Assembly: GCA_900546615.1 (NCBI GenBank)
Contig: URDJ01000017.1
Span: 1 to 53,879, forward strand
Length of the DNA stretch: 53,879 nucleotides
DNA from: an uncultured Eubacteriales bacterium
GTDB lineage: Bacteria; Bacillota; Clostridia; Oscillospirales; Oscillospiraceae
Reading direction: 5' to 3'
Shown here: positions 38,533-46,663 of the stretch, in pieces
How the letters are laid out: every line of letters begins with the position of its first letter
Numbering within the stretch: the stretch's first letter is position 1
Position numbers and translations under genes: made by a program
The notes under the pieces: generated by a model
What the model saw: only the letters and a program-made list of their open reading frames with translations
Database searches by the model: none
What the model was told of the DNA's origin: nothing

Positions 38533-39318
38533 TCATGGGACCTCTATCTCTGCCTGTGCCTTTCGTATATCCGCCATCCTGTCCATGCCCTCCGTGCCGG
38601 AGAGCAGCAGCACGCCCTCGCCCGAGCGCTCGACCCGCGCTGTGAACTCCTCGCCGTCGAGCCGGAGCGTCACGGTCTCGCCGGTCTCAAGGCTCAGGCT
38701 GGTGAGCGCCGCGCAGTACCAGCGCAGGCCGGTTATGAGCCGCAGGTCCGGCGTCTCCTCCCCGTCCGAGCCGAGCAGGTCCCTGAGCGTGCCCGCGTCC
38801 ATGGCGAGCGCGTCGCCGGCCCCGAGCCGTTCCAGCCCGTCCGCGCCATCGCAGAGAAGTCCGGCCTCGCCCGCAAACAGCGGCTCCGCCTGCGACAAAT
38901 CCGGCTCCGGGGCATAGCCCGTCAACGCGGCCTCCATGAGCGCAAAGCTGCCGGACTGCCTCGCCTCCGAGAGCCCCAGCGCCCTGTCCTCCTGCGAGGC
39001 GACGCGCCGGGCCTCAAGGCTCAGGCTGAGCGAGCGCGCGTCGTCCGTGACGACGGCGAAGGCCGAGTACGCCGCAAGCCGTTTCCCAGGCTCGACTATA
39101 AGCACCGCGTCCTCCGGCAGTTCCAGCACGCGCTCGTCCCGGATGACGAGCGCCTTCGCCGTGACGACGACCGGCTCCGGCTCCGCCGTGACGCCCGGGC
39201 CTTCGCCCTTGTAGCTCCGATCCAGGGTACCAGGCCAGCTCGCCGCCGTGCAGAGGATGGCCGCGGAGCAGAGCCAGAGCAGAAGCTCGGCCTTTTTCGG
39301 CCTATGTAGCCTGTCCAT
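38533..39318 (-). CDS. HlyD-like membrane-anchored periplasmic-adaptor-type protein
   Basis: A 261-aa protein with one N-terminal membrane helix (residues ~11-28) and an extracytoplasmic part. That part has a lipoyl/barrel-sandwich style start ([41 protein letters not shown]) and a late beta domain. Databases tend to label such Clostridial proteins HlyD family, but no exporter partner is present. It overlaps hfq by 17 nt. Function in this division-related cluster is unknown. Confidence 0.7.
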   Translation of the reverse strand: MDRLHRPKKAELLLWLCSAAILCTAASWPGTLDRSYKGEGPGVTAEPEPVVVTAKALVIRDERVLELPEDAVLIVEPGKRLAAYSAFAVVTDDARSLSLSLEARRVASQEDRALGLSEARQSGSFALMEAALTGYAPEPDLSQAEPLFAGEAGLLCDGADGLERLGAGDALAMDAGTLRDLLGSDGEETPDLRLITGLRWYCAALTSLSLETGETVTLRLDGEEFTARVERSGEGVLLLSGTEGMDRMADIRKAQAEIEVP

Positions 39319-39541
39319 CGCCCTCGCCGAGGTTTATGGGCCTCAGCGGCGCGATCGTCGAGATCGCGTGTTTGTAGATGAGCTGCTGCTTGCCCTCGGA
39401 ATCCAGCACAACGGTGAAGCTGTCAAAGGCTCTCAGCGTGCCCCGAAGCTGGAAGCCGTTCATGAGAAACAGCGTAAGCGGCACGCGCTCGGCTCTGGCG
39501 CGGCAGAGGAAGGTGTCCTGCAGGTTCTTTGTCTTTTCCAT
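39302..39541 (-). CDS. hfq: RNA chaperone Hfq
   Basis: A 79-aa Sm-fold protein: [23 protein letters not shown] (Sm1), YKHAISTI (Sm2). Forms a hexamer binding small RNAs and A/U-rich tails. AAGGAG precedes the ATG. It follows miaA across 107 nt, an association widespread in bacteria. A possible own promoter (TTAACG, 16 nt, TATTAT, minus strand, about 39573-39600) is weak. The gap has no other gene. Confidence 0.94.
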   Translation of the reverse strand: MEKTKNLQDTFLCRARAERVPLTLFLMNGFQLRGTLRAFDSFTVVLDSEGKQQLIYKHAISTIAPLRPINLGEGDGQAT

Positions 39542-39648
39542 TTCTCGCTCCTTGCCGGAGCGGCCGATTTACATAATACCACATATCCCCGCTCCGTTAA
39601 ATAGTAAATTTGTACAAAACGCGGCTTTTCTCCGGCTTTGTACGCAAA

Positions 39649-40593
39649 CTATCTTATACCGCAGCGGAGCAGAAATGCTGTCGAATCCCGGAGGGCGGAG
39701 GCAAGATCGGGCGTTTCCTCCCAGTCTATGCGCAGGGCGCCCTCTCTCTGGCGGAGCCAGGTGAGCTGGCGCTTGGCGTAGCGCCGCGTCTCGCGCTTTA
39801 TTTTCTCTATGGCCTCGTCGCGGCTGCACTCGCCCCTGAGCGCGGCGACCGCCTCCTTATAACCTATGGCCTGCATTGCGGTCGAGCCGTCGGGAAGGCC
39901 CTCGCGGAGCAGGCCCTCGACCTCGCGGAAAAGCCCCTGCGCGACCATCTCATCCACCCGCGCGTCTATCCTCCGGTACATCTCCTCCCGCGAGGCCCAG
40001 CCGAGGATGATATATTTCGCATCGAAGTCCGGCTCGCGCTCACGGCTCTCGCGGTCCAATTCCGTTATCGTCCTGCCGGTGAGCAGGTAGACTTCAAAGG
40101 CCCTGACGATGCGCTTTTTGTCGGCGGGGTGGAGCTTCGCGGCGCGCTCCGGGTCGAGCTGCGAGAGCTCGCGGAGCATGGCCGGCCCGCCTATTTCGTC
40201 ATAGCGCTCCTCCAGCTCCCTGCGCGTCTCGCCCGTCTCGTCCACCGCGCCGAAGCTCCGGCCCTGCACCAGCGAATCGATGTACAGCCCCGTGCCGCCC
40301 ACGACTATGGGCAGCCGCCCGCGCGAGAGGATGTCCAGGCAGGCAGAGCGCGCCGCCTCCACGAACTTCGCCGCGGACCAGCTCTCATAAGGCTCCGCGA
40401 CATCTATGAGGTGGTGCGGTACGCCCTGCATTTCCTCCGGCGTGGGCTTTGCCGTGCCTATGTCCATCCTCCGGTATATCTGCATCGAATCGGCCGACAC
40501 GACCTCGCCGCCCAGCTCCTTCGCGAGCAGCACGCCGAGCTTTGTCTTGCCCGTCGCCGTAGGCCCGGTTATGACTACTATGCCGGGAGCCAT
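39649..40593 (-). CDS. miaA: tRNA dimethylallyltransferase
   Basis: A 314-aa enzyme adding a dimethylallyl group to A37 of tRNAs reading UNN codons. P-loop GPTATGKTKLGVLLA (~residues 9-23), DSMQIYRRMDIGTAKPT, HHLIDV, and late RQLTWLRQR are all present. First gene of the long minus-strand run towards the fumarase genes. Its ribosome site (GGAAG) is weak. Confidence 0.95.
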   Translation of the reverse strand: MAPGIVVITGPTATGKTKLGVLLAKELGGEVVSADSMQIYRRMDIGTAKPTPEEMQGVPHHLIDVAEPYESWSAAKFVEAARSACLDILSRGRLPIVVGGTGLYIDSLVQGRSFGAVDETGETRRELEERYDEIGGPAMLRELSQLDPERAAKLHPADKKRIVRAFEVYLLTGRTITELDRESREREPDFDAKYIILGWASREEMYRRIDARVDEMVAQGLFREVEGLLREGLPDGSTAMQAIGYKEAVAALRGECSRDEAIEKIKRETRRYAKRQLTWLRQREGALRIDWEETPDLASALRDSTAFLLRCGIR

Positions 40594-40601
40594 AAAAACA
40601 C

Positions 40602-40630
40602 TTCCATTCTTTTAAGTAATGTGTTATAAT
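40602..40630 (+). promoter_or_regulatory. degV promoter (extended -10)
   Basis: TTCCAT (40602-40607), 17-nt spacer, extended -10 TGTTATAAT with TATAAT at 40625-40630. Confidence 0.5.
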
Positions 40631-40663
40631 GTGCGGGTATCAGTAAGGAGGAATAAATGTTTC

Positions 40664-41509
40664 ATGAAAATAAAGATCTCGACGGACAGCACCTGCGACC
40701 TGCCCTCTGAGCTTATAGCCGCGCACGACATAGGCGTCCTGCCGCTGTACATCATCCGCGACGGGGAGGCGCTGCTGGACGGCATCGATGTGAAGCCCGA
40801 GGACCTCTACGCCTATACGAAGAAGACCGGCAGGCTCTGCGGCACCTCTGCCGTGACGATCACGGATTATCTGACTGCCTGGAATGGCTGGCTGGAGGAG
40901 TATGACGCCATAGTTCACGTGGCGTTTTCGTCCGAGCTTTCCGCGAGCTGCAACAACGCGAGACTCGCGGCGATGGACCTGCCGGGCAAGGTCTGGGTGG
41001 TGGATTCGCTGAATCTCTCGACGGGCTTCGGGCATCTGGTGCTGGACGCGGCGCTGATGGCCGAGCGCGGCATGGCGCCGGAGGACATAGCAGCCGAGGT
41101 AGAGCGGCTGGTGCCGAAGGTGGACGTGAGCTTTGTGCTGGACACGCTGGACTATCTGCGCAAGGGCGGGCGCTGCACCTCGGTACAGGCGCTGGGCGCC
41201 AACCTGCTGGGCCTCAAGCCCTGCATCGAGGTCCGCGGCGGGAAGATGACCGTCGGAAAGAAGTACCGCGGCAAGATCGAGGCGGCCTATATCCAGTACA
41301 TAAAGGACAGGCTCGCAAACCGCGACGATATCGACACGCGCCGGGTATTCATAACCGATTCCGGTCTGCCCGAGGAGCTGCGCGCGAAGCTGCGCGAGGT
41401 GGTGCTCAGCTGCCAGCCCTTCGAGGAGGTCTACAACAACCAGGCCGGCTGCACGATAAGCGGCCACTGCGGGCCATGGTGCATGGGAGTTCTATATTAC
41501 CACAAATAA
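40664..41509 (+). CDS. DegV-family fatty-acid-binding protein
   Basis: A 281-aa DegV protein: ISTDSTCDLPSELIAAHDIGVLPLYI, TSAVTITDYL, HVAFSSELSASCNNARLAA, LDYLRKGGRCTSVQALGANLLGLKPC and the late GHCGPWCMGVLYY. In Gram-positives these (FakB-type) hold fatty acids for the FakA kinase; FakA is not in this window. The ATG at 40664 is 12 nt from GGAGG; an out-of-frame ATG at 40657 is closer and would open a 17-codon frame. Confidence 0.92.
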   Translation: MKIKISTDSTCDLPSELIAAHDIGVLPLYIIRDGEALLDGIDVKPEDLYAYTKKTGRLCGTSAVTITDYLTAWNGWLEEYDAIVHVAFSSELSASCNNARLAAMDLPGKVWVVDSLNLSTGFGHLVLDAALMAERGMAPEDIAAEVERLVPKVDVSFVLDTLDYLRKGGRCTSVQALGANLLGLKPCIEVRGGKMTVGKKYRGKIEAAYIQYIKDRLANRDDIDTRRVFITDSGLPEELRAKLREVVLSCQPFEEVYNNQAGCTISGHCGPWCMGVLYYHK

Positions 41510-41518
41510 GACGAAATG

Positions 41519-41554
41519 AAAACCGGGAAGGCCCTGTTGGTCTGCCCGGTTTTT
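41519..41554 (+). terminator. Terminator after degV
   Basis: AAAACCGGG (41519-41527) pairs with CCCGGTTTT (41545-41553) across a 17-nt loop, and the stem merges into a T-run. Confidence 0.7.
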
Positions 41555-41564
41555 AAAATAATAC

Positions 41565-41595
41565 TTGACTGTAAAGCCCCTTTATAGTCTACCAT
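41565..41595 (+). promoter_or_regulatory. MerR-type promoter with overlong spacer and operator dyad
   Basis: -35 TTGACT (41565-41570), 19-nt spacer, -10 TACCAT (41590-41595). The dyad GACTGTAAAG / CTTTATAGTC (41567-41576, 41580-41589) fills the spacer with one mismatch. A 19-bp spacer with a central dyad is the hallmark of MerR-activated promoters. Confidence 0.7.
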
Positions 41596-41629
41596 AGCGT
41601 CAAGACGAAACAGGGGGAGGGCGGCAGCC

Positions 41630-42779
41630 TTGACGATAGCGGAGCTGGAGGCCAGAAGCGGGATGACCCGCGCGAATATAAGGTTCTATGAGGCGGAGGG
41701 TTTTATCCGGCCCGAGAGACGGGAGAACGGGTACCGGGACTACTCGGAGGCGGAGCTGCTGTTGCGGCTGAAGCTGCTGCGGGCGCTGGGCCTGCCCCTG
41801 GCGCAGATACTTTGCCCGAACATTGGATTTTATACTCTGCGAACTGCTGCTTCTCACGCCCATCATGCTGGTCTTCCGGCCGAACGTCGACCTCTCGGGC
41901 TTCGGCGTCTCGGTGGCGCTCGTCGCCGGGGCGATACTGCTTATGCTGCTGCTTGAGCCGCTCTGCCTGCACCTTTTCGGCACGACTCCGGGCAAGGCGC
42001 TGCTGGGCCTGCACATAGAGCGCCCGGACGGCGGCAGGCTGGGCTATGGCGAAGCCGCGCGCCGAACGTTCGACGTGCTCACCTATGGCCTGGGCTTTCA
42101 CGTGCCCGTCCTGTCGCAGGTGCTGCTCATATGCAGCTGGCTGAGGCACAGGGACGGCCGGCCCCTGCGCTGGGAGGCCGGCTCGGAGCTTCGGCTGGAC
42201 AAGAAGCGCCTGGGCCTTCTGACCGTTGGCTATATACTCCTGGCCTGCCTTGCTTCCTTCACGGGTTTTGTGAACGAGGAGCTCTCGCAGATGCCCAAAA
42301 AACCGCGGCGACATCACGGCGGCGGAGTTCTGCGAAAACTACAACGGCCTCGCGCACATGGACGGCTATTTGCGCTCGTACATCTCGCTCACCCCCGAAG
42401 GATGGGAGCGCACGAGCATGAACCCGACCCGGCTCGAGGTACAGGGCTACGAGGCCGAGTACAGCTTTTACGAGACCGGCGGCGTGCTCGAAAGGCTCGA
42501 ACTGCGCCTGGAGAAAATCCCCGGGCGCACCGGCATGATTTTTTCGACGCAGGAACTGGAGCTGGCGCTCAGGAGCAGCGTATGGGGCCGTGAGGGCAGG
42601 GCGTGCTGGACTTCTACGAGCGGAGGATGCAGCTCATAGATATACGGCAGATGGTGAACTACGGCGGCTCGGAGCCGGAGGAGTTCAGGCTGGAGCTGCC
42701 CTCGGCCGTCGTTACCCTCGAGTTGGACGGCAGCCCCGACTCCTCGGTCGGGCTGCTGATGACCATAGAGCTGGTCTGA
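41630..42779 (+). pseudogene. Decayed MerR-RDD fusion gene
   Basis: A TTG start with GGGGGAGG upstream opens a MerR DNA-binding domain (TIAELEARSGMTRANIRFYEAEGFIRPERRENGYRDYSE, ending at LGLPLAQI near 41808). An RDD membrane domain starting PWRRYFARTLDF continues in another frame from about 41796 with four hydrophobic segments. The usual linker is missing, so an internal deletion of the MerR middle is likely. A second frame change falls at the A6 run at 42297-42302: with five A the text would read MPKNRGDITAAEFCENYNG. A third lies near 42590-42603, after which a frame runs to TGA at 42779 (VLDFYERRMQLIDIR...). Sequencing error could explain the single-base changes but not the missing linker. 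Confidence 0.75.
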
Positions 42780-42794
42780 ACCCCCAAAGACGGC

Positions 42795-42830
42795 AAAACG
42801 GAGCGCATCACTCGATGCGCTCCGTTTATT
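42795..42830. terminator. Bidirectional terminator
   Basis: A 14-bp perfect stem AAACGGAGCGCATC / GATGCGCTCCGTTT with an ACTC loop lies between the decayed merR-RDD gene and the convergent membrane protein gene. Confidence 0.85.
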
Positions 42831-42840
42831 GTTGCCCGTT

Positions 42841-44592
42841 TCAGCCTATCTCAAGGCCCGAGGCCGGGACGATGGCTCCCTCCGCCTCCGACGCTCTGAA
42901 GCTCACGCGGTCGCCGATGTTCAGGATGGCGGCCTCCGGGCTGTCGGCCGCGCTGAGGCTGTAGTAGACGTCCTCGCCTTCGAGCCGTATATAATACACG
43001 CTGTTGCCGTTTATGACCGAGCTGCGGATGTCCTCTATGACGCCCTCGACCTCGCTTGCGCCGGTGCTCACCCCGCCCTCTATATTGATGCCGTTCTCGG
43101 CCAGCAGCTGCTCATAGTTCTCTATGCAGCCGGAGACCGAGGTGCCGGTCGCGACCACGTTGTACTGCTGGACATTGACCATGGCGTACATCTTCACGAG
43201 CTGACTGGCGTCCTTGAGCGCCATGAAATAGGTCGGCTGGCCGCCGATGTTCAGGAGCAGCGGGCTGGTCGCGACGTATTCATACTGCTGCACCGCGCCC
43301 TCGGCCGAGGCCATGGCCGAGCTCTCCTCCGCGCCGGCGCAGGGATAGTATTTGGCCTCCTTCGTCCTCTGGTTCACGAGGATGAAGCCGATATTGCCCC
43401 GGTCGCCCGTCACCGAGGTGATGCCCGTGTAGAGCCACACGTCGTCGTCCTGGGCGATGTAGTTGTACTGGCTCGTCGTCTCCGTGCAGCCGCTCTGGCC
43501 GAACAGGCTGTTCCAGAAGCCGTTTTGGTAGAGGCCCTTGTAGTTGTACTGCTCGAGTATCAGCTCCGCAGTGTAGACCCTGTCCACCCACTGCGGCACG
43601 TCCGCCACGTCATAATAGGTGCTCTCGCCCGTCACGGCGTTCACCAGCACCGCGCCTATGGCGTCCTCGCCGCCGAACAGGCCGACCTTCTTCGTCACGA
43701 CCGTGGCCACCCAGTAGGGCTCGCCCTCCTCGTTGACCTCGAAGTTCACATCCGTGAACATCTTCGCCGGGTACTTGAAGCGCAGGTAACGGTCTATGTC
43801 ACGGAAGAAATACTCCGAGGGCGAGTACCTGATGCCCTCCTCGAGCCGCTTTACCGTGACCTCCTGCGTCACCATGTCGATGACCATGTAGGCCGGTATG
43901 CCCTCCTTCTGGTTGTTCCACCATTTGAAGAAGTCGCCGTAGTTGAGGTAGGTCACGCGCACGGGCCGGTTGTTGTAGTTTATCTGGAAGCTGTCGGCGT
44001 ATATCTCGAACTGGCTGACGAGGTCGGAAAGCTCGCCCAGCTTCCGGTTCGCGAGCACGTTCGCCGAGGCGGAGTCGAGCATGGGTATCTGGTCGAAGGA
44101 GATCTCCGCCACGTCCGCTGCGAAGTCCCCGTCCTCCACGGGCAGCAGAGCCGCGTAGTCCCGCGCCCTGAACACCTTCCAGCCTATGAGACTGCCGACG
44201 ATCGCTGCGACCAGGCAGAGGCAGATGATGTAGAAGGGAATGGCCGCCTTCTTCCTCGCCTCCGTGACGTAGCCTCTCACCCCGGCGCCCTGGAAGCTGA
44301 AGCCCTGGAGTATCAGGGCGCTGAAGCAGTACACAGCGCACAGCAAAATGATGAAGACGTAAAGGTCGCCCGAGTGAATGTTTATCGCGGGCAGTTTGAA
44401 ATAAAAGTAGAAAAATCCGAAGACAAGGGTGATCGCCAGGCTTATGCCGAAGCTCGCCGCCTTCGAGCGGACTTTTCTGGGCTTGCGGCTGCCTCCTCCG
44501 CTGTTCTGCGCCCTCTCGGGCGGCACCCAGCTGTATTCGCCGGTGTCGGGGTCACGGTTGAAGCTGCCGAAGCTGCCGAACCAGGATCTCAT
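42841..44592 (-). CDS. Large membrane protein with extracytoplasmic beta-rich domain, family not recognised
   Basis: A 583-aa protein. Residues 1-45 are a cytoplasmic, G/S/basic N-terminus (MRSWFGSFGSFNRDPDTGEY). Three membrane helices follow at ~48-66, 77-96 and 117-138. The remaining ~440 residues lie on one side of the membrane and are rich in Tyr and acidic residues (YLNYGDFFKWWNNQKEG, GLYQNGFWNSLFGQSGCTETTSQYNYIAQDDDVWLYTGI). The C-terminus has a small barrel-like segment (NSVYYIRLEGEDVYYSLSAADSPEAAILNIGDRV). It starts 21 nt after the TetR gene stop. I assign no function. Confidence 0.8.
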   Translation of the reverse strand: MRSWFGSFGSFNRDPDTGEYSWVPPERAQNSGGGSRKPRKVRSKAASFGISLAITLVFGFFYFYFKLPAINIHSGDLYVFIILLCAVYCFSALILQGFSFQGAGVRGYVTEARKKAAIPFYIICLCLVAAIVGSLIGWKVFRARDYAALLPVEDGDFAADVAEISFDQIPMLDSASANVLANRKLGELSDLVSQFEIYADSFQINYNNRPVRVTYLNYGDFFKWWNNQKEGIPAYMVIDMVTQEVTVKRLEEGIRYSPSEYFFRDIDRYLRFKYPAKMFTDVNFEVNEEGEPYWVATVVTKKVGLFGGEDAIGAVLVNAVTGESTYYDVADVPQWVDRVYTAELILEQYNYKGLYQNGFWNSLFGQSGCTETTSQYNYIAQDDDVWLYTGITSVTGDRGNIGFILVNQRTKEAKYYPCAGAEESSAMASAEGAVQQYEYVATSPLLLNIGGQPTYFMALKDASQLVKMYAMVNVQQYNVVATGTSVSGCIENYEQLLAENGINIEGGVSTGASEVEGVIEDIRSSVINGNSVYYIRLEGEDVYYSLSAADSPEAAILNIGDRVSFRASEAEGAIVPASGLEIG

Positions 44593-44613
44593 CTGTTACC
44601 TCCAAGTCTTATT

Positions 44614-45189
44614 TTACCGCAGGGACTGTACCCCGCGCATGATAAAGTCGCCGCCCAGCTTCGCCATCTCCGCCGGGGACTCCTTCAGCCCGGAATTCAT
44701 CCACTCCTTCGTTATGGACAGCATGCCCTGCACCGCAAAGGAGCAGAAAAGGTCCAGCTTCCGATGGTCAGCCGTGCAGGTGCGCTCCAGGAAGCTGCGC
44801 ATGTACTGGTTTTTCAGGGTCTCGAAAAGCCTCTGCTGGAACTCCATGTCGTTGTTCCGGCAGATGAGCGCCCGGTAGACGTCCGCGCTGTCGTAGCACA
44901 GCTTCAGCACGTCCTCAAGATAATGATAGGTGGACTGATCCCAGTCCGGGGAACTGTTGATGACGCTGATCTCCTCGAGTCTGACGAAGATGGTCTCCTC
45001 GAGCTGGGTCAGCAGGTCGTATACGTCCTTGTAGTGAGCGTAGAAGGTGCCGCGATTCACGTCGGCCAGCTCCGCTATCTCCCTCACCGTGATCTCGCCC
45101 ACGCTCTTTTCCATCATCAGGGTCGTGAGCGCCATGCGAAGCTGCTTCTTCGTCTTGCGTACCCTGCGGTCGGTCCTCGGTTCTTCCAT
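44614..45189 (-). CDS. TetR/AcrR-family regulator
   Basis: A 191-aa regulator. The N-terminal helix-turn-helix is VRKTKKQLRMALTTLM...ITVREIAELADVNRGTFYAHYKDVYDLL (residues ~9-60). The C-terminal ligand domain is of the type found after such heads in Firmicute DhaS-like regulators (ALICRNNDMEFQQRLFETLKNQY). The ATG at 45189 has AGGAG 9 nt upstream. It is divergent from the dehydratase operon and precedes the 583-aa membrane protein gene, so it may control either side. Confidence 0.9.
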   Translation of the reverse strand: MEEPRTDRRVRKTKKQLRMALTTLMMEKSVGEITVREIAELADVNRGTFYAHYKDVYDLLTQLEETIFVRLEEISVINSSPDWDQSTYHYLEDVLKLCYDSADVYRALICRNNDMEFQQRLFETLKNQYMRSFLERTCTADHRKLDLFCSFAVQGMLSITKEWMNSGLKESPAEMAKLGGDFIMRGVQSLR

Positions 45190-45245
45190 TTTCGTCATCT
45201 CCTGACTGTATTTGAAAATATCGTGCACAGTATCCACTTATGTTT

Positions 45246-45274
45246 AGTATAAACGACTTGTGAGCGTTATTCAA
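45246..45274 (-). promoter_or_regulatory. tetR promoter
   Basis: Minus strand: -35 TTGAAT (45274-45269), 17-nt spacer, -10 TATACT (45251-45246). Confidence 0.6.
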
Positions 45275-45350
45275 CCACGAGTTAGTTTTTGTTCCGTCAT
45301 TTTTCGCACAGCCCCATACATTTCTGGCCGGATATGTCGGATAGCGCCAT

Positions 45351-45385
45351 ATTTTTCACAATGTGGTTGACGATTTTTCACAATG
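45351..45385. repeat. 13-bp direct repeat around the dehydratase promoter -35 box
   Basis: ATTTTTCACAATG occurs exactly at 45351-45363 and 45373-45385, a 22-bp (two-turn) repeat flanking the -35 box. A weaker relative, ATTTTTCGCACAG, lies at 45299-45311. Candidate operator. Confidence 0.6.
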
Positions 45386-45395
45386 CAATTATAAT
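45367..45395 (+). promoter_or_regulatory. Dehydratase operon promoter
   Basis: -35 TTGACG (45367-45372), 17-nt spacer, -10 TATAAT (45390-45395). Confidence 0.75.
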
Positions 45396-45447
45396 GTAAG
45401 GAGCAAGTGTTCGACATATTGACAATATTGCAGAGGGGGAAAGAGCC

Positions 45448-46662
45448 TTGAGAGACCTGAAGCACCTGATACGATTTGAGGAGCTGCTTCGCGCCGCGAA
45501 CAACGAGCTGGTGAAGCAGGCCTGCGCCGAGGGGAAGCTGGCGCTGGGCTACAACTGCTCCTACATACCCGAGGTGCTGCTGGACGTGGAGGGCTGCTGC
45601 GGGCTGCGTCTGCGCGCGCCGGGCTGCACCAGTCCCGACATGGCGACCTACTACATGACCAACCGGTCATGTCCGTACTCCAAGAGCATACTCGAGCGCG
45701 CCTTCGAGGGCGGCTACAACTTCCTGGATGCGCTCATCGGCCAGGAATGCTGCTGCACGATGAACCGCATGGAGCAGTACTTTGAATACTGCGGACTCAT
45801 CCCCAAGGACAAGTTCTTCGTCGCCTGCATAGACATGCCGATAAACCGCAGCGACTGGCACGTCGGCTACTACAGGCGGCAGATGGAGAAGAAGATCCTC
45901 GCCCCGCTGGCTGAGACCTACGGTGTGGACTTCTCGGAGGAGCGGCTGCGCGCCGCCATAGCCGAGCACAACGAGCTCTGCCGCATCATAACAGAGATGG
46001 GCGAGATGCGCAAGGCGGAGAACCCGGTCATTACGGGCTATGAGTTCCACGTGATGCAGCTCGTGAGCCTGACCTGCCCGAAGTATCTGATCCTGCCGCT
46101 GCTGCGCGAGACGCTGGAGGAGCTCAAAACGCGCGAGCCGGAGCCGAAGCCCTGGTATCGCGCGCGGGTCATGGTGACGGGCGCGGAGATCGACGACCCG
46201 GAGTTCACGAAGATGCTGGAGATGTGCGGGGCAATGGTCGTGGCCGACCGCTACTGCTTCGGCTCCATGCCGGGCAGGGAGGAGATAGAGATAAAAGAGG
46301 GCGAGACGGCGCTCGGCGCCATCGCGCGGCACTATCTGTACAATAACCACTGCCCGAGGGCGATGGGCCCGAAGAACCTGAAGGCGAGAAAGCAGTACAT
46401 CTACGAAAAGGCCCTCGAATACGGGGCCGAAGGCGTCATAATCGAGAGCATGAAGTTCTGCGAGTACTGGGGCTACGAGCGGGCGCAGGACGCGGCCTGG
46501 CTGACGGAGGGCTTCGAGGTGCCGGGCACGCTGCCGGTGTGCCAGATAGAGCGGGACTACACCTGCGCGGCCTCGGGCCAGCTGCGGACGAGGTTCCAGG
46601 CCTTCGTGGAGTCGCTTGAGATCAAGCGCATTCAGGGCGCTGAGCAGAAGGAGGGCGCGTGA
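45448..46662 (+). CDS. 2-hydroxyacyl-CoA dehydratase family protein, smaller subunit (HgdB-like)
   Basis: A 404-aa protein of the 2-hydroxyacyl-CoA dehydratase / benzoyl-CoA reductase family. Likely iron-sulfur ligands are C75 (NRSCPYSKS), one of C101-C103 (QECCCTMNR) and C338 (MKFCEYWGYE); the last resembles the family KFCDPWG element. The order and spacing fit a subunit binding one 4Fe-4S cluster. Such enzymes remove water from 2-hydroxyacyl-CoAs (amino-acid fermentation) or reduce aryl-CoAs after activation by an ATPase. Neither the activator nor a CoA-transferase is present nearby. TTG start with GAGGGGGA upstream; the second subunit begins 1 nt after the stop. Confidence 0.82.
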   Translation: MRDLKHLIRFEELLRAANNELVKQACAEGKLALGYNCSYIPEVLLDVEGCCGLRLRAPGCTSPDMATYYMTNRSCPYSKSILERAFEGGYNFLDALIGQECCCTMNRMEQYFEYCGLIPKDKFFVACIDMPINRSDWHVGYYRRQMEKKILAPLAETYGVDFSEERLRAAIAEHNELCRIITEMGEMRKAENPVITGYEFHVMQLVSLTCPKYLILPLLRETLEELKTREPEPKPWYRARVMVTGAEIDDPEFTKMLEMCGAMVVADRYCFGSMPGREEIEIKEGETALGAIARHYLYNNHCPRAMGPKNLKARKQYIYEKALEYGAEGVIIESMKFCEYWGYERAQDAAWLTEGFEVPGTLPVCQIERDYTCAASGQLRTRFQAFVESLEIKRIQGAEQKEGA

Positions 46663-46663
46663 G

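Noticed and set aside
40657..40710. 17-codon frame starting at an ATG closer to the degV ribosome site than degV itself
   Set aside because: The peptide (MFHENKDLDGQHLRPAL) shows no feature. It could be an upstream coupling frame, but evidence is too thin to annotate.
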